DNA of 30,126 nucleotides, from assembly GCA_002803225.1 (NCBI GenBank), contig NXFV01000369.1, positions 1 to 30,126 of the forward strand, read 5' to 3'. The position numbers and the translations under genes are program-made. Below the pieces are notes generated by a model. The model had not been told where the DNA came from. It ran no database searches and saw only the letters and a program-made list of their open reading frames with translations. Positions 20,056 through 28,957 of the stretch are shown here, one piece after another; the stretch's first letter is position 1; every line of letters begins with the position of its first letter. Source of the DNA: Gamarada debralockiae. Taxonomy: Eukaryota > Ascomycota > Leotiomycetes > Helotiales > Hyphodiscaceae.

Positions 20056-20496
20056 GGGATGTCTTCCAAACACAGGAATGATAGCCTGATAACCATTTGA
20101 GGCTCTGGCTCAACGGACAAAATCAATTTTGATTTGTTTGTTCTCTTTATCCTTGTTTTCACATGAAAGACCCCTTAAAAAAAGAAACGCTGAATTGATG
20201 CATGTGGCTTGTGTAAATTCACATGTAAATGCAAGCCTCACAATCCCTGTCGTGAAATCAGTGGGGTACCGTACCAAGACCCTCCTCTTCCTCGTGTCGA
20301 ATCCATTCCTCCGCTACATCATCACCACCTTCTCAGAACACCCTCGAAGTATCACAAATCCTCCGCCTTGCTTCTCACCACCACCGAAGTCTTCATACAC
20401 ACAAATGCGAACCCGCCGGTAGCACAAAATCCTTCATCTGTGCATTTGCACGTCCAGTGGCTCGGCCAACGAGTTGCCGAGGCTTGAACCGGTACA
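20056..20496. other. Intergenic region between DUF1993 and PXMP4-like genes
   Basis: About 440 bases with no supported gene. It must hold the DUF1993 terminator and the PXMP4-like promoter. Short frames at 20129-20487 lack family features. Confidence 0.5.
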
Positions 20497-21379
20497 ATGT
20501 CAGGAATTGAGCGTTTACAGGTACGCTGCCCCCAAGCATTTCCCTACGCAGAGGAAGAAGACTGATGATGGAGATACAGAAAGCGCTCGAGAGCGTGATT
20601 CTCAATCCTAAATATGCCGATTATTTAGCGGTGCTGAAAGCAGCGCGCAATGGCGCTGTCTATGGGACGAAGGTGCGGTTTCCGCATGCGCTGGTGTAAG
20701 AACTTCCTCTCTCTCCATCCGTACTCGCTCAAGAGAGATCGAAGAATGCATGCTCATGTTGTATGATTTTGCAGAATGATATTCCTCTTCCGCTCGGGCA
20801 CCGTCCGCGAAAAGCTCTCCCTCATCTTCCGCGCAACGCGAACACACGCCCAGAACCTGGCGAAATACGCTTCAGTCTACAAACTCACGATGCTCTTCCT
20901 AAAACACTTTGGAGCCACGCCAGGCAAGGAGGGGCCTTATGATACGTTTTTCGCGGGGTTACTCGGAGGCTATTTGGTTTTTGGGAGGAGAAGTAAGAGG
21001 GGTCATATTTCGAGTGTCAGCAAACAGATTGTGATCTTCGGTAAAACGACCTCCTTGTTTCGATTTTGCTATCGAGTTTCTGCATATGAGATGGTTACTG
21101 ATATGTTCTGTTGGCATAGTCTTCGCACGAGTCTGCCTCTCGCTAGCACAACTCTCGATTCAACCCAGTGTGGGCATAATCAAAAGTGCCGAGCTCTCAA
21201 AACGGATATCACACGATGCGTGGCCGGTCTTCGCGGCGCTCAGTTGGGGCTCCGTCATGTGGCTCTTCAGATGGTATCCGGACACGGTACAGACCGGGTT
21301 GAGAAGTAGTATGGATTATATTTATGTGCAAAGTGATCATTGGGATAGTTTGAGGAATTTCTTGATTCACAACAAATGA
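20497..21379 (+). CDS. PXMP4: Peroxisomal membrane protein 4 (PXMP4/PMP24, Tim17 superfamily)
   Basis: Four exons (20497-20520, 20580-20695, 20775-21040, 21120-21379) join in frame to 221 aa, the usual size. The first exon is eight codons (MSGIERLQ). Family blocks are ILNPKYADYLAVLKAARNG at about 14-32, YGTKVRFPHALVMIFLFRSG at about 35-54, REKLSLIFRATRTHAQNLAK at about 57-76, TFFAGLLGGYLVFGRRSKRG at about 104-123, and SKRISHDAWPVFAALSWGSV at about 160-179. The C-terminus ends SDHWDSLRNFLIHNK. Membrane segments match a Tim17/Tim22-like helical protein. PXMP4 is an integral peroxisomal membrane protein whose transport role is not settled. The gene looks intact and lies on the same strand as DUF1993. 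Confidence 0.92.
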
Positions 21380-21694
21380 GGGGAATAGGAGTGGGAGTTT
21401 GGTTGTGGATGCTCCAGAATCGAGGACGCGGGATGGGAACGCTGGGTTTGGACGGTTTATGGGGTGGCGACGATGGGATGAGTTGAGTGGCACGAACTCG
21501 GAACACAAGAGACGCGGGATGCAGGATAGACTACGGTTTTGGAGAGTATTGCATAGCGTGAGAGGACAGAAATCACATGTAGACTAGAAGATCTCATGGT
21601 CTCAGATTTGGAACCAGAAATTTCACACTGTATAATGTACCCCCTTCCCTCATTATCTCCATCCTAACCAACAACGAACAACCTCAACAACACC
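21380..21694. other. Short intergenic region downstream of PXMP4
   Basis: About 315 bases between two convergent genes, holding the 3' ends of both. No further gene or RNA is supported. Confidence 0.5.
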
Positions 21695-22324
21695 TCATTC
21701 CCCATCCTCAACTTTCAGCATCAATGTCGTCTTTTTTCCTCTACCAGAAACAGAACATAACCCCTCTCTCACAGCATCCCTCACACACTCCCACCAATTC
21801 CCAAAACACATATGTCCGACTCCAACCCCACCCTTCTCTCTATGAACACTAAACGTCACTTCCTCTACGCCTTCCAAGTTGGTCGTGAGGAGGTGCACCC
21901 AATCTCTTGTTGGCTGATCATATCTTCCATACAGTATCTTGACTTTCCTCACATCCAGCTTCCTATCCGAGATAGAAGAAGAGAATGTCTTCAGTGCTTC
22001 GGGACACGAGAAGCTGAATGTGGCATTTCTGTAGAAGAGCGCTGGATGTGGATCGGAAGCCAAGAATGGGGAAGCGAGAGCCACAGGGCTGAGAGAATGA
22101 TGTGGGAGGCGGGCGTTTGAGCAAGTTATGTTTTGGGTGGGAAGGCTGTCGTAGTAGTGTGTATAGATGAGCTGGCGTAGCTCGTAGGGAAGGTGAGCTA
22201 TTGGAAATGGCTGTTTATATATGAGAGAGAGCTTTTTGGGCGCGTGGCCCAGTGTGGGTTGCTCCTTTGTGGTGATGAAGTGGGTGGGTGATGCGATGAG
22301 CTGTGTGAATGCTGTGGTTCCCAT
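21695..22324 (-). CDS. Hypothetical F-box-like protein
   Basis: An uninterrupted 209-aa frame starts at the ATG at 22324 and ends at 21695. At about residues 40-58 it has PFPIAHLPYELRQLIYTHYY, fitting the LPxELRxxIYxxxY motif of fungal F-box-like and DUF7730-type proteins. Later SPVALASPFLASDPHPALFY and NATFSFSCPEALKTF match the section where such proteins have LLxxxxxxxxEAxxxFYxxNxF. The C-terminal half has KVKILYGRYDQPTRDWV and NLEGVEEVTFSVHREKGGVG. No other domain is visible. A role as an SCF substrate adaptor is only suggested by the motif. The motif, the length without stops and a start followed by a sensible N-terminus make it likely a real gene. Confidence 0.6.
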   Translation of the reverse strand: MGTTAFTQLIASPTHFITTKEQPTLGHAPKKLSLIYKQPFPIAHLPYELRQLIYTHYYDSLPTQNITCSNARLPHHSLSPVALASPFLASDPHPALFYRNATFSFSCPEALKTFSSSISDRKLDVRKVKILYGRYDQPTRDWVHLLTTNLEGVEEVTFSVHREKGGVGVGHMCFGNWWECVRDAVREGLCSVSGRGKKTTLMLKVEDGE

Positions 22325-22460
22325 TTAGGGAGATTTTGTTCTAAAGTGATTGGAAATTATCGCAGAGATGAACTTAAGGGTGGAAAGCTTAGATACAAGA
22401 AATATTGAGCTGGAAGGCACTGGCTGCTTATATTCAATTTCGGTCTGCGAATGAGCAGGT

Positions 22461-22658
22461 TTGCGCCCAAATTCGGCCAAGACAAAAACAGCGGAGAGAC
22501 TTACGCATTTTGAGCATGTAATTAAAGAAATCAGCTCAGTTTCAACAAATGAAGCGACTTCTTCCCTCGGTGCAGAGATGTTGAAGGATTTAGCATCTAC
22601 TGACGATGAACCTGGATGGTTAAGGGGGAGAACCTTGTGGGGGAAGTTAAAGGTCTAA
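22461..22658 (+). CDS. Small ORF at the edge of AT-rich repeat DNA
   Basis: A 65-codon frame reads RPNSAKTKTAERLTHFEHVI, then EATSSLGAEMLKDLASTDDE, then a basic tail, and ends where composition becomes very AT-rich. In the following region a Lys/Glu-rich frame (LKDIKEELRLIKE) continues the coiled character beyond several stops. This resembles the short coiled frames often seen in degraded fungal retroelements. I cannot name a family. It may be a transposon-associated remnant or chance. Confidence 0.3.
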   Translation: MRPNSAKTKTAERLTHFEHVIKEISSVSTNEATSSLGAEMLKDLASTDDEPGWLRGRTLWGKLKV

Positions 22659-23100
22659 GTAAAAATAATAAAAATAAAAGAAGTTTTAAAAGATATAAAA
22701 GAAGAGCTAAGACTAATAAAGGAATAAGTTTTAAATTAAATTAATATTAGTATTATATATAAACCCAAATCTAAGAAAGTTTAGCCAATCAATAAGAATA
22801 ATAGTATAGGAGATACCCCTTGTCACGACACTAACCAAAGTACTAGGGATCAACCTCAATTCTCTAGCTAACTAGTCGATATAACGAGAATACTAAGCTA
22901 GAGAGGAAAGGAAAAAAAGAAGAAGAACTTTGCAAGATACTCAAGCTTATATACAGGGGCCTTGTTAGCTCGAGCTAACAAGGGGCTAGTATGTGATGGC
23001 TTCAGCCCTCATGTGATCTAAGCGAACCCCGCGCAAGCACGTGTGTTCACATGGCTCATTTGAGGACCTGCTGTCAAGTTCCTCACAAATACAGTAGTAG
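22659..23100. mobile_element. LTR-like AT-rich repeat remnant
   Basis: At 22659-22800 base composition swings to runs of A and T with many TpA steps, as in repeat-induced mutation (RIP). From 22818 a segment begins TGTCACGACAC and ends near 23087 with CCTCACA, so it has the TG...CA outline of an LTR. It contains an 8 bp inverted pair (CTCTAGCT/AGCTAGAG) and the 24 bp palindrome listed separately. No second copy or clear target duplication is visible, so a solo LTR is only a guess. Confidence 0.35.
22960..22983. repeat. Perfect 24 bp palindrome
   Basis: The left arm CCTTGTTAGCTC is followed directly by its exact reverse complement GAGCTAACAAGG, with no spacer. It lies inside the LTR-like segment, and could form a cruciform or hairpin in a transcript or serve as a dimeric protein site. 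Confidence 0.85.
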
Positions 23101-23374
23101 AGAATTGAAGCTATTTGCCTAAGGTTTTCCTGCCTTTGTGACAATAAGGACTGATGTCTGTGTTTGTTGATTTAGTTGAATTAAGAGAATACTGCAGTTA
23201 GACTCAGTAGCTTAAGTGCTTTGGTTGAGCTTAAGATAATATCACAAAGATGATTTGGAATTAGCTTAGCTGAGGAAAGTACTTATATTAACAAGGGAAG
23301 AAGAGAGTTCAAGAGGAAGCCTCTCTTCTATACTACATAGGCAGCCGCTAGCCTTGTCAGTCTCATGTAATCCT

Positions 23375-23441
23375 TAACCTTATCGATAAACAATCGCTTA
23401 AAAATCGCAATCGGATCGAAATCGATCGATTGTTAAGGTTA
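23375..23441. repeat. Two-part inverted repeat (hairpin)
   Basis: TAACCTTA (23375-23382) and AACAATCG (23389-23396) on the left face CGATTGTT (23427-23434) and TAAGGTTA (23434-23441) on the right. The left arm carries a six-base insert (TCGATA) between the two blocks. The loop is about 30 bases and is rich in ATCG repeats. Confidence 0.7.
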
Positions 23442-23774
23442 AATTCCCACCCCACTAAAATTCCTACTTTCATCCCCAACTTCGCTCTACTTGATACTCC
23501 CAGCAACATCTTGGATCAAACAGCTGCGGGTTAAACCATAGAAATCAGTTATTTTCATAGATATCATTGTATCATACAGATTCCCCCAAAACTTAACAGT
23601 ATACAAATGCTCCCAGTCCTCGACTATACATTTACCCCCTCTCCTAAACAGCTAATCATTGTGAAAGTATTTCCATCTTCAAACAGCATCTTGAGACTAT
23701 TGTATTCTACGGGCCGAGCGCTTTTCTTTAACTTTTTAAATGCTAAAGCGGCCAAGTGGCGTATCCCGTGCCTA

Positions 23775-23813
23775 CCCCTTGTCGGCTGTGCCTTACTGTG
23801 CCTTTCTCTGTAG
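23775..23813 (+). repeat. 39 bp inverted repeat, left copy
   Basis: This segment is the reverse complement of 27592-27630 at 38 of 39 positions. It contains an internal near-tandem decamer (CTGTGCCTTACTGTGCCTT). The pair brackets two intact convergent genes. Confidence 0.85.
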
Positions 23814-24165
23814 TCTCATGACATCTGGCAAGCAGGTAATAAAGCCGGATTGAGATGCAGAAGTGGATGGATTGAGTACCATCAATGTGGCACATGAAGT
23901 CCACGATAGGTCGGATTCGCCGCCAAGATACAGATCTTGTAAGCACCCGGCTACACAGCAACGGCATCTCGCCGCACACTGCAAATCCAAGCCATCCTTG
24001 CTGCAAACAATCCACCAATGAGATCAAGAGCGCTAGTGCTGCCTCACACCTCCTCTTCCAGTACCACCACTGTCAGAGTGTGATGAGAGACAGAGCTTTG
24101 CTGCAAAAACCTCCGCTGGCTCACGACCAACCTGTTCAAAGTGAACATTTCAGCAAACCTGTATC

Positions 24166-25225
24166 ATGTTCGACTTCCTGTTCTTTCTACCAAATTGGAT
24201 TCAAAATCTCCTCCCCGCCAAGCCAAGCTTTGAGGCCGAATATGGTGCCTTCGACGCTACTGGTCCCACACCTGATGCCCGAATAGACTTCTTGGGACGA
24301 ATACCATTAACAAGGCCATCATCGCCAAATCAAACCTCTGAATACAGTTCTGACTCTGCAAGCATTTCTGAAATCGGAAACGAGTGCGAGTTACAGCGTC
24401 AGCCTTTTCTCGTGGTCGTGCCTCCTGAGATCAGGTACCAGATCTGGAAAGACGTTCTCGGGGGATTTTCATTTCAGCTCAAGCTCGAGCGGAGGCGTTT
24501 GAGGGGTTGGGTCTGCCTGTCACAAGACCCCAGCACTTGCAATAGTGAAAAGGCATTGCGTTGTGGTCCATTGGGGAGGCAGCATATGATATCTCTGCTT
24601 CTGATATGTAGACAGATGTGAGTCCAATTTGAGTGAATGCTGCTTAGGGTATCTCTATGATATTTATGCTGATGTTTGGTTCAATTTTAGATATTCAGAA
24701 GCTATCGAATATCTCTACTCTTCGAACGATTTCATCGTCTCAGATGCCAACGTTGTGGAATATCTACCATTAATCCTCCTTCCACAGCGTATCAACACCA
24801 TCCGCAATCGTCGCTTCACCTGGTCCCTTCACACAAAAGGCCCTCCCCTTGGCCCGTATAAGGACGCCCCAGCAAAGCACCAGGAGGTTGACACCCGCCG
24901 TCAAATCAGATGGTCTACAATGTGGCACAATCTCTCAAAGATGCAGAACTTGCAGACACTGCATGTGAAACTTGATGTAGTGCCTCTTTTCTGGCAGAGT
25001 CTTAATGCAGAAAGTGCTAGAATATTGTTAGAGCCAATACAGGACGTAACAGGCCCAGAGGATTTCATTCTCAGCCTTCCTTTCCCAGCAATGGACCAAA
25101 GAAAGCCAGAAATCAACTTCCGATGGTCGGCAATCGGCGGCTGGCAAGGTGTGGATCCTTGGGAGAGACTCCCCTGTACGATTCAAAGAGTACCTTTCGG
25201 ACTCATTGGCTCAGCCGATGTATAA
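24166..25225 (+). CDS. DUF7730-like / F-box-like hypothetical protein
   Basis: Two exons (24166-24617 and 24691-25225) join across a 73-base intron (GTGAGT, TTTTAG) to 328 aa. After a Ser-rich N-terminal part, residues 81-100 read FLVVVPPEIRYQIWKDVLGG, and after the splice junction LLICRQIYSEAIEYLYSSND and F follow. This pair (LPxEIRxxIWxxVLGG, LLxxCRQxYxEAxxxLYxxNxF) defines a large fungal family annotated DUF7730 or F-box-like. The C-terminal part has WHNLSKMQNLQTLHVKLDVV. The function is unknown. The splice joins exactly inside the conserved CRQIYSEA block, supporting an intact gene. It is convergent with the metallopeptidase and lies with it between the inverted repeats. Confidence 0.85.
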
Positions 25226-25546
25226 CATGAGCATGTGAACATAATGATCAGATAGTCTGTCAATGAGACATGATATAGATGCTTCAAATAATTCCGAATG
25301 TGTAAATGACAGTCAAACACCCTATTGTTCAATCACAGGGTCCTAATCTTATAGTCTGAGCAGTTCATGGTCCGATTTGGTAAAAAGACAGTAAAGGTTT
25401 TTAATGAGAGTCGCAATTCAAACAAGTACTAGCTAATTTGAAATGAGTTTCGGGAGTACTCTCAAATTCAATAAAAGATCCTCAACGGATTACCCTGCCT
25501 AACGGCACTCGACAGAACAAACCAATTATCATCATATTTCTCATCC
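25226..25546. other. Intergenic region between convergent genes
   Basis: About 320 AT-rich bases holding the 3' ends of the DUF7730-like gene and the metallopeptidase gene. No further gene is supported. Confidence 0.5.
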
Positions 25547-27031
25547 CTACGACGTAGTAAAGGACCCATCGTCATTCATGCCAGTAATTCTATCATTTGC
25601 AAGCTGCCAAGCAATACTCGCAAACAGCGCCCACGAGTCTGTAAATGATACTAAAACTCAGCAATCACACGCAACAATTACTATGATCAGCAGTTCAAGG
25701 AAGACCAATATCTTACTTGCGTTCAGTTCCGGACCATTAACAGTCGCCGAGCTAACCACAGTAGACAGCGCTCTGCATTTAGCCCAACCTAAAACCGTAA
25801 CAGAATTCAGCATTTATATGTCCCAATTGAATTTACCAGTGATATATACTATACTATAGGTGGCCGATCCCCTATTGTTGACATCCAAAGTGGGAAATAC
25901 ATTGTTGGCATGCGTCAACTAAAGCCGCACCACACCGTCAGCCCACATGATTTATGAATCGGGATACGAATTTTTAGAAAGCATGCAGTTGGTTACCTCA
26001 TGAGTGAGAACTTTGTCAAAGAGAGAGAGGGCGTCAATGGGAGCAAAAACAAATTTCGCAACAAGTTGTTGAATGAACGAGACGGTGATTTTTAGACCAG
26101 TATGATGATTGCAGGAGAACGGTCCAGGAATTGGCTGCTGGCATGGCGTCTGTTTTGCTATTAGCATAAATAATGGAATGCGGTTTTGGTTGGAGCTAAG
26201 AGCTGTCTCAAGAGACGATAAAACGTACAGTTCAGGAAAAACGGGCAGATTTGAATCTGCCAGAACTTGCCTCCTGGCTTCACTGCGTACATGAGGTTTT
26301 TGTTTCCGGTGAGAGGATTGTAGTACGTGTACTGCTTGTTGGATACTTCTTGGAGTATATCTAGGAGATATTCTTAGTGGCAGATGGGTTTTGTGGCAAG
26401 ATTTATTGAGTCTTACCAGTATCGACGTAGACGTATGGTGGTGCCTTTCGTGGTTGAATCCGTCTTTGGTCACAGTATATCTTCTGAAGCAGAATTAGCA
26501 GGTCAACAAGTAGATTGAAGAAGCTATCAACTAGATCTCATACCACATCATTCGGACCAAGTTTGTCGTTACTCTGGACCTCTGTGATAAGTCCATTCGC
26601 ACCTGTCGGGCCAAATACAACTGATGTCCCAATTTCATCAGTGGATATAATGTACATCAGAGAAGTAAATGGGTTGAAGTTTTGCAACTTACGCGAAATA
26701 TAGGAAGTTCCAAGGGTACCCGGGCCAAACAAATAAGTCATTGCAGTCCGTACTGCATCTGTCATTGGCACTGAAGGGTCATTAGGGTCTGGAATAGCTG
26801 CATCAAATGCTGCCTGCGACATCAACAAAGCATTGGCGAGACCAGTCTTTACGTATTGCAACATCTCAGGAGCTACGAATTGTGGAATAGTTAGTGTACG
26901 ATGAGACGTTGTGTCCGAGGGCTACACGTACTTTGGCTGCACGATTCATCGAACATGTAATTGCCTGCATTGCAAACGCTAACCGGTGTATTTATGACGG
27001 CTGTGAGGCCTAAGATATTGGGTCTGATCAT
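25547..27031 (-). CDS. HELTH zinc metallopeptidase (fungal zincin, possibly secreted)
   Basis: Nine exons assembled from splice signals (27031-26932, 26872-26693, 26620-26544, 26483-26417, 26372-26229, 26157-25997, 25918-25855, 25788-25717, 25638-25547) keep frame to 318 aa. The zinc motif HELTH (residues 242-246) is split by an intron: HE ends exon 6 and LTH begins exon 7. Supporting blocks are NDV-IYCDQRR, KFWQIQICPFFLN, APIDALSLFDKVLTHELTHA and NANSWALFASIAW, matching the ICPxF, D-hydrophobic-HELTH and NADSYAxFAxxxW pattern of fungal zincins related to deuterolysin/Lys-endopeptidases. The N-terminus is weakly hydrophobic and may be a signal peptide. A TATA-like ATTATATATACC lies about 50 bases upstream of the start. 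Exon 6 has two possible acceptors: TAATAG keeps the frame, while ACAG gives FLNYAMP but shifts frame. If the latter is real, there is a one-base lesion. Confidence 0.72.
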
Positions 27032-27591
27032 AACGGGCGAGGACAGTGAGCAAGTCCCAAGTGAAATGAGGTATATATAATTATCAACGTCGATTCAACG
27101 ACTTCGAGGAGGCGAACAGCAAGTCTACGAGACTAAAGGGGGGAAAGGGATATACGAAATGATAAAGCACAACGACGCAAGATAGGAAATGTGGTATACT
27201 CGGGCCGGCTGCACTGCAGCACTTGTCTTTCTCGTCAAGGAAATAAGACAATTAGAGCGGCGTTGTACCTGGATTGAATGGAATGAATACATATCTTAAT
27301 TTGAAGCTCCCATTTCCTTGGCGTTGGTGTTCGATAAATATGTCTCGGGCAGAACTAAGTTTAATGAGCCTTTTTGACTTGGGCATTTGAGACCCTTGAA
27401 ATTATTTGCATGAGATCTGAACGTGGAAAGTCGCTAAGCAACCTCGTGTCTGTCACCTGCATCAGCCATTTCCTCCATCTTGTAGGGGAGTGGAGATTTG
27501 AACTCACTGCCCCCTCAATTTGGACGAACTTGTCGCCAGGTCCCCATCGTGGACATGGCCCTCTACTAGCATATGCAGCCTAGTCCCTGAC
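27032..27591. other. Upstream region of the metallopeptidase gene
   Basis: About 560 bases with the metallopeptidase promoter (ATTATATATACC at about 27070-27081). At about 27490-27510 the minus strand has a B-box-like GTTCAAATC, but no tRNA fold. No gene is supported. Confidence 0.45.
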
Positions 27592-27630
27592 CTACAGAGA
27601 AAGGCACAGTAAGGCACAGTCGACAAGGGG
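27592..27630 (-). repeat. 39 bp inverted repeat, right copy
   Basis: Reverse complement of 23775-23813 with one mismatch (C/T). On this strand it reads ctacagagaaaggcacagta, then a near repeat of aaggcacag, ending cgacaagggg. The bases outside the two copies do not match each other, so no target duplication is seen. Confidence 0.85.
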
Positions 27631-27726
27631 CATCATGTGCATGGACCTCTATAGCATATATAGCCGACCTACAATCAACTGTGCCGTTTTCGAGCCAATC
27701 CGGGTTCATCGCCTGCTTATCAGAGA

Positions 27727-28160
27727 TCATGAGACTGCACCAGTTGTGCCTAGCCTTCCCATAATCCGACACAGCAGTTCGAACCAGAGAAGTAGGGAGA
27801 CTCGTAAACCATAGAGAGCACGAAGGAGTAGAAGTACATGCCCGGGGATACTATATCCAGGAGGGAGTTTGATCCAAACCTTCTTGTTCAGCTTTGCGTT
27901 AGGAAAAGCATTGATAGCATCAAATTGCTTAGCCTCTAGATTGAAGTATGCTGCAATGGCCATCAGTAATCGAAAGACACGTGCCGCTAGGGTAGCTGCA
28001 TAAGTCTCTTCGTCCTGCTTTGGCTGGAAATTCCCACGAACCACAAATCGGGCTTTGTATTTGAGAAGACAACCCTCTTCATCAAATTTGTAGGCAAATA
28101 CCCACTTGGTTGGAATGACAAATCCCAGAGATCCGAAGGCGGCTAGTACATGATGGCATG
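27727..28160 (-). mobile_element. Ty1/copia reverse-transcriptase relic
   Basis: The minus frame reads FVIPTKWVFAYKFDEEGCLL, then YKARFVVRGNFQPKQDEETY, then RLLMAIAAYFNLEAKQFDAI and NAFPNAKLNKKVWIKLPPGY, and LLRALYGLRVSLLLWF. These are the ordered N-terminal blocks of copia RNA-directed DNA polymerases (KWVFxxKxDxxG, KARxVxRG, DVxxAFLxGxL, PPGF, LYGLRQSPxxW). Substitutions such as RVSLLLWF for RQSPxxWF, and loss of everything beyond this point, including the catalytic YxDD block, show it is a fragment. No LTRs pair with it. It abuts the right inverted repeat and the truncated membrane-protein gene. Confidence 0.8.
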
Positions 28161-28230
28161 GCGCTTTGGAACCTAGCGTAAAGGGCGATTTGCTAGTTCT
28201 TCTTAGCTAAGATAGGTGGATTCGAATCTA

Positions 28231-28609
28231 GGATCTGGTCGATGACCTGAAAGTCGTGACATCTGATCAATGGCTGCGTGACCAAGGATTCGTAGAGCAG
28301 TGCCTGGTAGATGCGGGGGTAGTGTTGGTTTATGCTGCGGTTGTAGTGGGCAGTAATGCGAGCCAGGAGGGAGCGTTGATGGTTGCGAGTTTGTTATTGG
28401 GAAGTAGTGTGTTGCTTGGGATTAGTAATTGGAAAAATAGGAGGAGGTTTTGGATGCATGGGAGGACTGTGGAAGTGGTTGGGGAGAAGGAGTATGAGAG
28501 GAGGAGGATTTTGGCTGATGAGTTGATTAAGGAAAGTAGAAGGAATGATTGGGCTGTGCAGATGGGGATGATTTCTGGGAAGGAGAAGGGTGGGCTGGCC
28601 ATTATGTGA
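28231..28609 (+). pseudogene. C-terminal exon of a membrane protein, 5' end missing
   Basis: The frame opens after a TAG at 28229-28231 that doubles as a splice-acceptor-like TCTAG, and runs about 125 codons to TGA at 28607-28609: DLVDDLKVVTSDQWLRDQGF, then two adjacent hydrophobic segments (CLVDAGVVLVYAAVVVG and ALMVASLLLGSSVLLGI), then a charged tail RRRILADELIKESRRNDWAV and QMGMI. The regular charge pattern and helices look like a real protein end. No start codon or upstream exon is present: the copia relic begins within about 70 bases. The gene may have been cut by the retroelement or a rearrangement, or its first exons may lie beyond it. Family not recognised. Confidence 0.5.
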
Positions 28610-28957
28610 TTTGGTTCTGTGCTGTTCTACTTCACTTACAATGCCGTTTCTGAAGAGATATAACCGGTTATGGACAGCAGATCATTAACATGAATCCTAA
28701 TGAATCCCTCGTCTGTAGATGTGATCTTGCGTTCGTATACCCGGAGTAGGAGTTGAAGCTCGTTATTCGGCCACTACTTACGACGTGGCCGCATCCCCAA
28801 GGATTTCTTTCTCACTCCTCGGAAACTGACAGTTTTGGTGCCGCCATTCAGAAGAGTCAGTTATCAGAGATTTCAGTGCTTGGATGAAGAGAGCAGGAAT
28901 ATTAGCTGTCTTCTCCATAGAATTCAGAAATCATAGCCTCTGCTGTCAAATCAACTG
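28610..28957. other. Gene-free stretch
   Basis: About 350 bases between the membrane-protein fragment and the ubiquitin-like-domain relic. No gene, RNA or repeat is supported. Confidence 0.5.

Larger units (their letters stand above)
23101..24165. other. Gene-free stretch with hairpin and inverted-repeat copy
   Basis: No supported gene. It holds the two-part hairpin at 23375-23441 and the left copy of the 39 bp inverted repeat at 23775-23813. The first part (23100-23350) is AT-rich with a TACTTATATTA element and resembles degraded repeat DNA. The open frame at 23885-24286 overlaps the next gene's start in another frame and has no family features. Confidence 0.5.

Noticed and set aside
22818..23100. 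Complete LTR retrotransposon
   Set aside because: Only one LTR-like segment is seen, with no paired copy, primer-binding site or target duplication.
23885..24286. 133-codon plus-strand ORF
   Set aside because: It overlaps the DUF7730-like start in another frame. The spliced DUF7730 model has clear conserved blocks; this one has none.
27470..27570. Possible tRNA or tRNA-derived SINE on the minus strand
   Set aside because: A B-box-like GTTCAAATC is present, but the T-stem does not pair and no acceptor stem or anticodon arm can be built.
23775..27630. Classical DNA transposon
   Set aside because: The 39 bp copies are inverted, but no transposase frame lies between them and the outer flanks show no target duplication. 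I keep it only as a finding.
28201..28240. GATTCGAATC as a tRNA T-arm
   Set aside because: The bases flanking the loop do not form a five-pair stem, and no other tRNA arms are present.
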